From positions 32,826,066-32,890,065 of the forward strand of contig CM036765.1 in NCBI GenBank assembly GCA_020796225.1: a DNA stretch of 64,000 bases. Reading direction: 5' to 3'. This DNA is from Arion vulgaris (Eukaryota > Mollusca > Gastropoda > Stylommatophora > Arionidae). The stretch's first letter is position 1, and every line of letters starts with the position of its first letter. The position numbers were made by a program, and so were the translations under genes. The notes below the pieces were generated by a model. It searched no databases. It was not told the DNA's origin and saw nothing but the letters and a program-made list of their open reading frames with translations. Below are positions 34,790-45,428 of this stretch, piece after piece.

Positions 34790-35315
34790 TCTACAGGCCC
34801 TACTGTCTGAACTGTGTGCAACCAGTGCAATCTCATATTGGAAGTGGATACTGTCTCATTGTGGAATACCAGAAAATAAAACAGACTGACTGGCTAAGAA
34901 AAGGGCCTTCAGGAGATCAACTGGATGTACCAGTTAGTTACCACCAAAATAAAAGGATGATTAAATCAATTAGAAAGCCACTAATACAGAAGGCTACCAA
35001 ATTATGAACAGATTAGAACAATATGTCATTCTGCACTTCAGAACAGACCACAATAGACTCATCACGTGTCAGTGCGACGCAGTCACATGTATACAAAATT
35101 CATTATTCAAAATTCAGTCATGGGGACAGGCACCACAGATTGCAGAGCACATACTTCAAGATTGCCCCTAATATGATATACCGAGGCAAACTCACTGGTC
35201 TAGTGAAATAACACTCGTAAGAAAACTACACAGACCTGTGTGAGTTACAAAAGAGGTTGAAATTTATACAACAGACAACATTGAATATATAGATAGTATT
35301 TCATACGAATAAAAA
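34790..35315 (+). mobile_element. LINE RNase H-end fragment
   Basis: Decayed RNase H end (HCGIPENKTDWLRKGPSGDQLD) followed by CTTCAAGATTGCCCC (LQDCP) near 35153. It ends in an A/G-rich AAAAAGAAGAAAAG tail at about 35310. A parallel fragment lies at 52690-53270. Confidence 0.6.
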
Positions 35316-36605
35316 GAAGAAAAGCGGTGATCATGTTTACGATTCAATGATACACACAGTTTAATGAGGACATTATGGTCTATTACAGTTCCACTTTTGT
35401 TATAAGAATTCTCCAGGTCAGTCACCACTATGATAGTCTCCTGCTGTTAGACATGTTTAATAAGAAATGTGCACTTGGATAGGCATGAACATCGGTACCT
35501 CACATTTGCTGGAAGCTTTGAGCACAAAGATGTCTCATTATATTGTCAGATGTAGAAATTTTTTAACAGATGATGTGAAATACTCATTTACTATTTTTTG
35601 AAATTTTCTCATCCATTTATTTATGCTTCAGTTTTAGCATGAGGGTCCCACTGTTACTTTCTCCTGTATCAAAGTGCTCTTATAAAGTTATTCCCATGAT
35701 TTTGCTTCCTCACTTTGTAGGATTCTGTTGCGCTTTATATTTTCTAAAACTGTCGAAACAGTTCTTAGATATAGGAAAGAAATGATTTTCCATTATCTTT
35801 GTGGTGTAAAATAATCTGTTGTTGGCTAACTATAACAACAAACGGTTATATGATTTCCTTACGTTAATTTCCTGTTCTGTTTAGTACTTGTTGCGAGTCT
35901 GAAGTTGGTTACAAGTTGCTTATAAATGTTAGTCATCTATGATGTTTTAGGCAAACTTTAGCTGCTTCAACTCTAGTTGATTTAAATCTGAGCTGTTTAG
36001 TTGTTTGTCTGTAGACGTCACTGTATCAGTGCAAGTTAATATATTTTACAGGTAACATTGTGTTCCTCTCTTCTCAAAAACTATTCTTACTCATTCTTTT
36101 ATATAGCTTATTGTATTCTAGAATAAAGTTTATTGTATTCTAGAAAAATCCAGCAGAGTTCCGGAGGCTCTTGCCCTCTGTCTAATGCCTTGGGATTGTA
36201 ACTGCACTTGTTTGTTATTTTTTGTTGTTGTCCTATTGCTTATTATATCAGCTTTCTATTCAACTATCTTTGTAATTTGACATGTGGTACATGTTACCTT
36301 CTGTAAAATTAAACATTTTTATAAACCAGTCGACTTAATTCTTGTTACATATCTTTTTCTCTACAGTAAAACAAACGTAAAAATAAACTTACAGATGTTG
36401 CATGTCATGTCTAACAAAATTTTAATTGTGTATTTTGCTTGTTGGTGTACCTGATGTCTGGATACAAATATAAACTTGGAATGTCTTATCTGACAATGAT
36501 AAGTGGAAAATGTTTGTACAGATACATTCTGTTGTACATGCATGCTAATTGCCAGCTATTTATGAAAGCATTAAATAGGTTGAAAATTGTCACTAAAATG
36601 TTGGT
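35316..36605. other. Rho locus intron, no gene recognised
   Basis: AT-rich DNA; nothing identified. Confidence 0.5.
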
Positions 36606-36611
36606 GATGAT

Positions 36612-36845
36612 GAACATTAGCATAACCAAGTAGTTAGAGTGCTGATTTCACATTTTAATGATATTATGCAGTCAACCCAGCTGTGAGTACCTGACTCACC
36701 GATGTGTGAAAGGTAAGGTAACGAGTCAGATAAATGACTAGCACACCTGCAGATGCTGAAGCCGTCTATGAGCGTATGGTGCAGTGAGTGAGATGACAGT
36801 AGTCAGCGTACGAGTCAAGTAAAAACCCTGTCAGCATTCTAAGTT
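36612..36845 (+). mobile_element. Possible tRNA-headed SINE-I
   Basis: TAACCAAGTAGTTAGAGTGC resembles an A box, and CAGTCAACCCAGCTGTG, about 45 bp on, a decayed B box. Only one copy was noticed in the window, so this is tentative. Confidence 0.4.
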
Positions 36846-37847
36846 AGTAGAGATCAAAGAGGGAAGGAAAAAATGCAGTGCTGAAAAAATCAATGTCATG
36901 TCAAAAAGCAATTATCATGGCTCTCTATAAACTGTAATCAAGCATAGTGGACACATTTTCTTGGCTAAGAAGAAATAAGTCGTTCTATATGGTATCTAAC
37001 ACTTCACACCTTTGTGATACATTCCGTTGGTGTGACACATTCTATTGAATTACTGTCACATTTAAAAAAGATTGTTTGCTGTATGTTTAGATATCATGGG
37101 GAAAGAATGGTCTTACATTTTGATATCACTGGTAAATCAAATTTTGTTGCAAATTAAAATTGCTATCCTTCATTACTTGTGTTACCTGTATGATTGTAGG
37201 ATTGCTTTCTTCAGTTTCACCCAGATGATGTCCTCCCTTACTGTCAGTATTCTTCATTCTTGTTTGCTGATGGTATATTCTTATCCATTTCATATTTCCT
37301 TTCTTTCTTTATATATTGGTTAACTGGTGTGCGCAGCAGAAAGGTATTTGATTGCTTTTAGTCTGCATTATTTTACATTCTTATTTTCGCTTTAAAGTAA
37401 CTACTAGTCATGCTGCTGCAATATATAAGAACCCTTCTGCCCAGCTCACTCAATTTCAAAATGTCCTTCCTTTTTTTCTCTATTCGATACCAAGTTATTT
37501 CATGTTGTACAAAATAATCAATTTCTTTAAATTATATTTACTTCTTAAGATATAAGAATTTCTTAATTATGTTGTGGGTTTAAAATTAAAAATAGTACAA
37601 CAAACAATTGAGCATGCCAGCAGAACAATTAAGTTATTTGTTTTGCTTAGAGAAGTATATGTCTTTCTTTTCTCTAATCCTGTTTTGCTGTAGAGCGTCA
37701 GGATAAGGTGGATGTAACAAGCATATGTGAATTAAGAATATGAAAGTTTGTACTTTAAATGTAAGTAAATTATCTACTTAGATAGAAACTGACATTCAAA
37801 GTATGAGGTTTGTCTCACTGTGGATTCATCTGACTCAGGTTGGTTGC

Positions 37848-37983
37848 TGTTCCACCAGAAAAATTAGTTTGAATTGAATTACTCTACTAAGCAGGCCTTC
37901 ACGTAAAAATCAGTCAGAAACACCATACAAGGCGCCCTGACTACGTCTGAGTTCATAGCGGGCAAACACAAGAAGAAGAATCA
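37848..37983 (+). mobile_element. SINE-D copy, plus strand
   Basis: Contains AAAAATCAGTCAGAAACACC, CTGAGTTCATAGCGGGCAAA and ends CACAAGAAGAAGAAT, giving the clearest view of the family's 3' end. Confidence 0.7.
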
Positions 37984-38190
37984 CTCTACTATAGTGAAAT
38001 TGGGTTCCAAATATTTTATATAGAATTTAGCTGTGACACCATTTTAATAAAGTTCTTATATGTTCATGTTTTAGTCAGAAAATATAGCTGGTAATGTGAC
38101 CCAGATAACTGCAGTGAAGACCAGGTACATATTTATGTTATTCTGTCCTTTAACAAATGGTTGTACTCTTTTCATGATGTGAAAATTTAG

Positions 38191-38340
38191 GTGGAACTAG
38201 CTTTATGGGATACAGCTGGACAGGAAGATTATGACAGACTGCGACCGTTGTCATATCCTGACACTGATGTCATCCTCATGTGTTTCTCTATAGACAGCCC
38301 TGACAGCTTGGAGAACATCCCGGAGAAGTGGACTCCTGAG
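38191..38340 (+). CDS. Rho1: Rho GTPase, module B exon 1 (residues 53-102)
   Basis: It encodes 50 residues, [20 protein letters not shown] through PEKWTPE, identical to the first 50 residues of module A. The DNA differs at 22 codons, all silent. The acceptor GAAAATTTAG at 38190 is weaker in pyrimidines than that of A. The donor GAG|GTAGGG sits at the RHOA intron position. Phase 0 at both ends lets it follow the shared first exon and join 44185. Silent-only divergence means both copies have been held by selection on protein sequence. Confidence 0.93.
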
Positions 38341-38519
38341 GTAGGGTATTCACATTTTATTTATGTCTTGCTGCGTTGCAAAATGTACCACACATCTTGG
38401 GTTGTACTAATAAACCAAACACTTCTATTCATCTTTGTAATGTGGAAATTTCTTCTTTTGTCGTCACACTGTTGTTACCAGGTTGTTGCCCAGTATCGAA
38501 GTTGTCAGTTTTTTTGTAT

Positions 38520-38910
38520 TACGTTGCTCTGGTGGCTTGGATAATATATTTTTGCTTTTAAACAGAATTCTGCTATGCCACCTGTCCATCTTTTTTGTGG
38601 TCTTCCTCTTACCTTCTTTCCTGATGTTCTATTGTAGAAGTCTTTGTATACAGTGGAGTTTGGTTGCATTCTTAAGTGGCCGAACCACTTCATTCTTTGT
38701 TTCTCAATGTAATTCAAGCAAGGTTCTGTCCAAACTTTCACATGCTGATGTTAGTGACTGTCTTTTCTGGTGTTCTTGGTAACTTTTTGTAGAGATCGCA
38801 TTACACATGTATTTTTTGTAACAGTGCTTTGCTTCTTGTCCAAGTTTGACTCTGGTAACACAGAGTAGGCATGAAAATGCTGTTGATCATCTGTTGAAAC
38901 TTATATTGTT
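38520..38910 (-). mobile_element. LINE RT C-terminal fragment
   Basis: The minus strand reads FMPTLCYQSQTWT (about 38880), then MKWFGHLRMQPNS and GRPQKRWTGGIAEF near 38570-38700. Same family type as 12166-13060. Dead, intronic. Confidence 0.7.
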
Positions 38911-39111
38911 AAATGAACAAACTTCAAACACTCTTAACAATGTATAACTTTTCCGGTTATTAAAAGTATCAAAGATTATCAGTTTTAAAAAAAATAATTT
39001 CCATAACAGGCCATTTTAGCATGTTGATATTTAAAATGTTATCACCTAGTTACAGTGTTATTTTAGTAAATTTATCAAGTATTTGTGGTTGATAAAGAGA
39101 TCTTACACTGT

Positions 39112-39268
39112 TCTTCTTGTGTTCCTCTGATATGAATTCAGGCACCTTGTGTGGCGCTTCTGACTGATTTTTGCATGAAGGCCTGCTTTCCTTAGTATTA
39201 GTGTCCTCTGCCATACATGTGTGCCTTCTTCGACTTCAGAGGTTGTGCACTGCTGAAAAAGCTATACT
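39112..39268 (-). mobile_element. SINE-D copy abutting a TTAA element
   Basis: Starts (plus view) TTCTTCTTGTG, then TGATATGAATTCAGGC, CTGACTGATTTTTGCATGAA and CTTCGACTTCAGAGG. The TTAA-flanked transposon begins directly to its right. Confidence 0.65.
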
Positions 39269-39924
39269 TTAAGGACAGACGGCACCCCTAAACCTAAATC
39301 TTAAGAATCCAAGGTTTTTATATGGTTCTAAGTTATCAACATAATGTAAAAACTCAATAAAAATTATTTTAAAAATCCAAACACATATATTCTAGGCAAA
39401 AATGTTAAATATTGATGTTTTTGGTCGAAAAAGCTAAAAAAGTGACATTGCCAAATACAGGATGATTTAAGCTCTATTAAAGTAAGCACAATAGAAATTT
39501 CAGATGTTATACTAAATCACCATATCTTTAGCTGGTAGCAAAAGATTTTTAAAATATAAAGAAATGAGACTTACCTGAATTTTTTAATCCAAATCCATAT
39601 TTTTGACGAAAAAGAAGTGGGGTAAGAGATATCTTTTTACACAATACATAAAAACTATTCAAGGAATTCTAATAAAAGTGGTAGGGGCTGAGCACATGTG
39701 CATAAGGAAGAAGTGTGCAAATTTTTACAGCTTTTCTTTGAGTAGTTTTGGAATAAAATTGTATTTTGGACATACATTTAAGTAAAATAACAGTTTTGAG
39801 AAAATGTCAAAAAAACCGACAAATTCTGAATTATTGAAGGCAGTAATGCAGTTTAAAACCTGCCAGGAACATAACAATCTTCCCAGCCAACTCTTGAACT
39901 GTTAGCAATGATTTTTATACCTTT

Positions 39925-40251
39925 CTACCTTTTTGTATTTAAATTTTGTTTTAATGAGGAAGATATGTGTTTTCTATCTACGGCCGCAAAGCACTGAAAA
40001 CAATGTTTTCCAAAGGATAAGCTCAGTTTGTTAAAAATATTATGTCTTCCTAATTCCCCATTATTAAAGACTATAGTGGCATCATCAACAGCTATTTCCA
40101 ACCTTATCCTCCCCACAAATGTGGTCTTAGGACAGCAAGTCCATATAAGATGATGGAAAGATTCATTTGCATTTTGAGTACCAACATGAAGGCATTTTTT
40201 CAACAAAACCTCAGAAGATAGCTCGACAAATACAGGCATTATCTTGTCCAA
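39925..40251 (-). pseudogene. Transposase C-terminal piece
   Basis: The frame contains VELSSEVLLKKCLHVGTQNA, NESFHHLIWTCCPKTTF and RIRLEIAVDDATIVFNNGEL. In this transposase group the stretch LL.KCL.G.TQN.NES....IW..CPK is a strong family signature. The same frame extends upstream past the Met as GSWCPKDKVLADKNKLPNFV, so the fragment is continuous with the deletion junction and does not start at 40251. Confidence 0.78.
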
Positions 40252-40280
40252 AACAAAGTTAGGTAGTTTGTTTTTATCAG

Positions 40281-40847
40281 CTAAAACTTTATCTTTAGGA
40301 CACCAGCTACCACAGTCCTTATGATTACCTTTACGGTGGTTAAAATATTACCAAGAAACTGTTTAGTTTTCTCATAATGACAGCCAATGCTATACATTGC
40401 CAACTGCAATCGCAGGTTGACATTTTCTGTGCACGACTTCAATGAAATTACATGTGCACATAAAGTACAGGTAAAATGTAAATGGCTTTCTACTCCAATT
40501 AGCACTTCTTTCACTATGAATGTATCTTTGCTACTCATATCAAAACAATTTGAACATGGTAACAATTGAACGAAAGAAATCACATTTTCTATGTCAAGAA
40601 ATCGATAGCCACTAATTTCTGGAACTTCAGGAACTTCTACTAAATTTAAAGACTTGTTTAGCTTCTGAAAAGATGATGAAGTTGGAACAGACAGGTTTAA
40701 ATTTAAACTGGATTCACTAAGGGCAGGTACAGTATCATCAATGTCAATATTAGAATTTGTGGGATCATCATTTTCAAACTGAAACTGCCCACTTGACGTC
40801 TCAACACTGTCAATACTACTAATACTAGTATTGATACTAGCATTCAA
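40281..40847 (-). pseudogene. Transposase N-terminal piece
   Basis: A 188-residue frame with an acidic, Ser-rich N-terminus (residues 1-70). It continues with GYRFLDIENVISFVQLLPCS, a Cys pair (LPCSNC) and a second pair (FTCTLCAHV), then VNLRLQLAMYSIGCHYEKTK. This matches the N-terminal zinc-binding region and the R..AM..IG segment of the same transposase group. The frame then runs into the deletion junction near 40330 and ends out of frame. The Met at 40847 is a reasonable start. Confidence 0.72.
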
Positions 40848-41586
40848 ATCTTCCGTTCTAGAATACTAGTTACCTCAAAATTTCCTTTTCTTTGAACGAT
40901 ATCTATTTGTTTTAATTACTTTATTACTATCCATAATGGTTTAGTAGAGTAATAGCAAATTATTTAGCTCAAAAGATACACACTTCAGTCGTAACGCGCA
41001 TGTCTCAATGCTACTGTTTACTAATCGTAAATGTAAGCATTTTGTAAGAACCGCTCTGATTGGTTGAGGGTTTCAAAGTATCATGGCTGACTATTTATCA
41101 ACCAATGAAATTTCTTGTTATGTTCTTTATTTGTTTATAAAAAACGATCGCAGATCTTGGGGAGGCTTTAATTTTTGTGAAAAAATTATTAATATTGTCC
41201 AAATAGAAGCAAAGTTATGACAATTTTAAGATTTTGAATATATAATTAGCTTGCTAAAGGTAAAAACATACATAATTAAACAATTTAATTAAAATACATA
41301 GCTTAATCTTTATTATAAACTAAAGATGGTTTCTGGTTCAGAATTGAATGTATTATCTAAAATATAAATAACCCCAAATTACGTTTTTTAAAGGAAAATC
41401 GATAATACCACAGGGCGGTCTGTCCTTAAGGAAAGGTGGGCAAAAATGGACAGAATAAGTTGGAAAATAATGTTAGAAAATGGAACTGTTGGGGTAAAAG
41501 AGTGGTGCACACTATAGCAAGAGAATTATCTGAGATTATTACCGCTGACCTACATTAGAGAGATGACACTTCAATTGAATAAGTAC

Positions 41587-42106
41587 CGCCCGAGTGGTTA
41601 CCGGGCCCAACTTTGGGGTGTAAAGAATAGAACCACTGTTACCTGCCATGCATGTTGTAAGAGGCGACTAAGGAAGTTTGGCTGAAATCGGATGCACGTG
41701 TCCACTAGGGAATGCTAACCCATAACAAATGCTTGCAGAAAACTGATGCACCAGGCCGTAAGGCACATAACATAGTGCAACGACCCCTCACAACGAGGAA
41801 TGGGATAATGGATTCTACGGTCACCAATCTGCCTAGGAGATTTAGTCACGCAGTAAGAATGTCAGAAGCGCCTACCATCACGAGGATGACCAAAACTTAC
41901 TGTGGGAAGAGGTCGGCACAAATAGGAAAGCAGAAATCATAAGAATTATGTCCTACAGAACTGCCCTCAGTATGCAGACTTGAAAAGAAAGAGATGGCTA
42001 CACTAGCATCCAAGACAAACTGTATGGCGTGGCTGATAATCTGAGACAGACGGCTGCCTTTATTAGAGAATCCAAATCCCAATCTAGTGAGAACGCAGAA
42101 GAAGAA
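41587..42106 (+). mobile_element. SINE-C, second copy, complete
   Basis: It starts CGCCCGAGTGGTTACCGGG, and at about 41700 (GCACGTGTCC) it switches from SINE-A to the LINE-derived tail, at the same point as the copy at 14542-15047. It ends GAACGCAGAAGAA. A 10-bp duplication GAATAAGTAC lies at 41577-41586 and 42107-42116. Different target sites for the two copies prove repeated mobilisation of the chimera. Confidence 0.88.
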
Positions 42107-42409
42107 GAATAAGTACATTTGATTTAAATTGTATTATTTTGAAAATGTTAATAGGAATGATAAATAGTAGTTTAAGCTAGAAACTTTACTATTATATCCA
42201 TTTTGCTCCATATTTTGACTATTTACTGTAACTGGTTTTTGATTATTGTAAACCTCTCACCATTACCATGGATATTGTAAAGTTGACTAGTTATGCTGTA
42301 CAGTTACCAATTTAAACAACTATTCTCTTGACATGTTTATTTGTGTGTGGGGAATGAAAGAAGTCTCCACATTAATTTATGATATTAGAAATTAGGGCCT
42401 AGAATAATG

Positions 42410-43375
42410 TGCGGGTATCATAAAGGGTCAGATTAGTTCTTGTCCACTATCTTCTGTAACATTTCTCATGATGTTTTCTGCATATATGTCACCTTGTTTG
42501 TTTAAAATATATGCATAAAACATGAGGAATGTTGCAGAAGATAGTGGACAAAAACAATACAATCCTTTTATAATCAGAGGAAGAGAAATATCTGAACTAA
42601 GATATGCTGATGGATACAGTGTTACTGTCAACATCACAGCAAAGGATTGAGAAATTATTAGGGGAAGTGCAAGATAAAAGCGAAAAACAATCTATATCTC
42701 AATGTGGCAAAAACAAAAATAATGACAACGGATAAAACAAACATGACAAAAGATATCTTTATCAACAGAGAGAAAGTAGAAATGTGAACAGTTTTGAATA
42801 TCTTGGTTCACTGCTAACAACAGATGGAAATGGGATGAAGGAAATTAAAAGAATAAACATGGTTTTACAAAAAAATTAAACAACTAAAAACAGTACAGAA
42901 CGGAACAAATAGGAAAACAAAGACCAAAATACTAAGAGCATGCGTATTCCCAGTGGCAACTTATGGATGAGAAGCATGGACACTCAATAAGGCAGTGAAG
43001 AAACATATATGTGCTTTTGAATATACATGTTACAGAAGAATCCTTTGTATATCATGGACAGAGAAGAGAACAAATAGATCTGTCCAGAAAGAACTCAAAA
43101 TCAAAGAAAACTGGCTGATGCTACAAATAAGAAAGAGAATATTGAGGTATTTTGGACATATAAAAAGACACGAAGGTACGAAGGGCTGGAGAAGACCATC
43201 ATGGAAGGCATACCGACAGAGAAGAAGAGGAAGACCACGGAGAAGATGGATTCAGGATGTAACTGATGGTTTGAACATGACGGCTGCAGAGGTGGGACAT
43301 CTGGCCTATGAGAGAGATAAATTCCGGAGGACTGTTGAGGTAGCAAAGTTCTTCTCAGGACAAGCTATTTGATGA
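42410..43375 (+). mobile_element. RTE/BovB-like LINE fragment with inverted 5' end
   Basis: The plus strand shows EISELRYADGYSVTV (RT box YADD changed to YADG), TKILRACVFPVATYG and, from 42995, FEYTCYRRILCISWTEKRTN, RYFGHIKRHE and RGRPRRRWIQDVTDGLNMTA to the stop at 43370. The 5' part is a hairpin: the sequence around CACTATCTTCTGTAACATTT at 42440 reappears inverted near 42540. Both strands encode the same NMRNV.EDSGQ segment. This is what a 5'-inverted insertion with duplicated junction looks like. Stops make it dead. Confidence 0.78.
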
Positions 43376-43645
43376 TGATCATAATGAACCACCAGTTGAT
43401 TTCCAGTGTAATATAGAATAGCAACTACCACTCACCACTTATTTATATGTGTTCTGCAAATGATGCATCCATTACTACATCCTATTGTTTCTTTTTTCCT
43501 GTTGGTTTCAGCCCAGTGCATATCTGGCCATATTATTAGGTTTTCTAAGACACAGCATATAGTATATAAACATGTCACCATAAATGTACAAAGGCAAAAG
43601 ATAATAAATAATGCCTTTGATATTATTTCTATGTCTGTAATTCTA

Positions 43646-43858
43646 CTTCTTCTTTTTCGAACACTCCATATCGACCACTTGTTAAACCACTCTTTGTGAT
43701 CTGTATGTGATCTGAGCCTAAGAGAGATTGTACGTTATGCCAGTTATGTGCCTACGAGTAGACCTGCACATCCAATTTTGCAATGCTTTTTATTTAGTAG
43801 GGTAGCTTCCCTAGGCCCCTACCTCAGTCACCTCTTACAACGTCTTTTAGGTTACAGA
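43646..43858 (-). mobile_element. SINE-B copy, 5' truncated
   Basis: The minus strand carries the tail (complement of CTTCTTCTTTTTCGAACACTCC) through the CCTAGGGAAGCTACCCTACT block. It stops near TCTTACAACG without the head. Confidence 0.75.
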
Positions 43859-44184
43859 GTTAATAGCTTCAAAATGTGGAGCAAAATGGATATAATAGTA
43901 ACTTTTCTAGTTTAAACTACTGTAATGACTTTTATCATTTTCAAAATAATACAATCTTTACTTTCCTTGGCCCGCAACACTGCGTGTTGAGATTCATCTC
44001 TGTACCATCAGTCAGAAAATTATGGCTTATTCAAGTAATGTAACACTTGATTTCATTGCAAATACCAGATATAACAGTTTTATTCAGCAGAAATGCATCA
44101 ACACGTGCCAATTTGTGCAGAGAAAATACTTGTTAAATCCCATCTATGTTTTTATCTTCAGCATTGATGTTTTATTATCAACAG

Positions 44185-44455
44185 GTTCGTCATTTCTGTC
44201 CAAATGTTCCAATTATTCTGGTTGGTAACAAGAAGGATCTTCGGAATGATGAAAGCACAAAACGTGAACTGATGAAGATGAAACAAGAACCGGTCGCCAG
44301 AAGAAGGGAGGGCCATGGCTGAAAAGATCAATGCTTACTCATACTTGGAGTGCTCAGCAAAAACCAAGGAAGGTGTAAGAGAAGTGTTTGAAACTGCCAC
44401 TAGAGCCGCTCTGCAAGTCAAGAAGAAAAAGAAGGGTGGATGTGTTGTTTTGTGA
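44185..44455 (+). CDS. Rho1: Rho GTPase, module B terminal exon (CVVL end), frameshifted
   Basis: The acceptor ATTATCAACAG precedes [20 protein letters not shown] (G4 motif) and an insert helix [16 protein letters not shown], closer to RHOA than module A is. After GTC at 44293-44295 only one base of the next codon remains (44296). The expected reading resumes at 44297 with [20 protein letters not shown] and runs without a stop to [14 protein letters not shown] at 44453-44455. As printed, the frame terminates 7 codons after the break. This is a 2-base deletion: either a true recent mutation or an assembly error. The tail is Lys-rich, and its CaaX leucine predicts geranylgeranylation. Confidence 0.85.
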
Positions 44456-45083
44456 ATGTATAACTACTTTCACCTGCAGCTCAGGATGGAGAGAGAGTAC
44501 TGTTATATTTTGTTTAGAAGCAACAGTTTATAACTGCTTTAGAGCTAACACAAAGCAAGAAACTCATCAGATAAAGTACTGAAAATAGAGATATTGGGGA
44601 ATCAACATGTATTTTAAGTATTGGTAACATGTATCTATTTTAAGTAGGTTCTCAACAGTTTCTTTTCCTAGTCTGTTTGTGTTACAATTATCAAAGATTA
44701 ACTATTTCATTTAATAATATATACAGAAAAAATGTGTCATGTATTTAGGGAATTTGGTTTTAGTATTATCTTTTTTTTTTTAAACTGTGTGTAAAGTTTG
44801 AATTTGTTTAATTTTATACTTCAGCAGAGCAATTGTATATGACTTCAAGTTATTGATCATTAGTTTTTTATTTTATTATTTACCTTTGTTTTGTATTTAC
44901 ATCTCATGTTCATCTATGATATAGACATTTTCTGTTCTTTCTTTCTAATTTCCAAGCAAATGTACGTCTCCAATCATTTCATTAATCACATGCATACCAG
45001 GTCTTTATTGGCTGAGAATCTAACTAAGAATAATTTAGTAAATAAACAATTATTCATCTCTCACAAACAAGATTGGGGAGTAT
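44456..45083 (+). other. Probable 3' UTR of module B
   Basis: AT-rich with no recognised repeat. AATAAA occurs within GTAAATAAACA near 45042 and again near 45104, 45993 and 46585. Which, if any, is used cannot be told. Confidence 0.45.
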
Positions 45084-45428
45084 GATGAAGACATAACAAT
45101 GGAAATAAATCTGCTTTTCAAATTTGGGAAACAAGACGCTTTAAGAATATTTGATGAACATCTTTAAGAAACTAATCAGTCATTTAATAGAGATGAGACA
45201 AACATCCATGCAAATCTGTTTGGGAGTCTTGATAACAACATATATCCAGAGAATCGGACTCATTGTGTAGACATTGAACAACAGCCAACAAGATTTCATA
45301 GAGATGACCTCATATACTTGAAGAAAAATATTATGGTTATAACATTAAATTATAGTGAACTTCTCAAAAGATATTTTATTTTAGATCATGAGGAAAAGGT
45401 AGATAATTATAGTCATGCTGGAAATTGA
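45084..45428 (+). other. Unassigned open stretch with one stop
   Basis: One frame is open from 45084 to 45425 except for a TAA at about 45165, giving 87 uninterrupted codons after it (including NIHANLFGSLDNNIYPENR and QQPTRFHRDDLIYLKKN). Composition is protein-like, but it has no recognisable domain or start codon. It may be a decayed mobile-element frame or chance. Confidence 0.3.

Larger units (their letters stand above)
39269..41429 (-). mobile_element. TTAA-flanked DNA transposon, internally deleted (Kolobok-like)
   Basis: The left end is TTAA|GGACAGACGGCACCC and the right end, complemented, is TTAA|GGACAGACCGCCC. This gives an inverted repeat of at least 8 bp (GGACAGAC) bounded by TTAA, the target duplication of Kolobok and piggyBac elements. 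The minus strand encodes pieces of a transposase of the type often labelled Mutator-like transposase domain in animal proteomes. Its N-terminal and C-terminal parts are only about 30 bp apart, so the catalytic middle is deleted. Superfamily placement is an inference from TTAA plus this protein type. Confidence 0.75.

Noticed and set aside
29877..38190. A second Rho first exon that would make module B a separate gene
   Set aside because: I looked for a [12 protein letters not shown] P-loop segment in this interval and saw none. A short diverged exon cannot be fully excluded by eye.
38191..38544. 117-residue reading through the module B exon into the intron
   Set aside because: After WTPE (38340) the sequence departs from Rho exactly at a GT donor, so the rest is intron.
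44388..44582. Open frame overlapping the end of Rho module B
   Set aside because: It is a shifted frame over the real Rho tail and has no similarity to anything.
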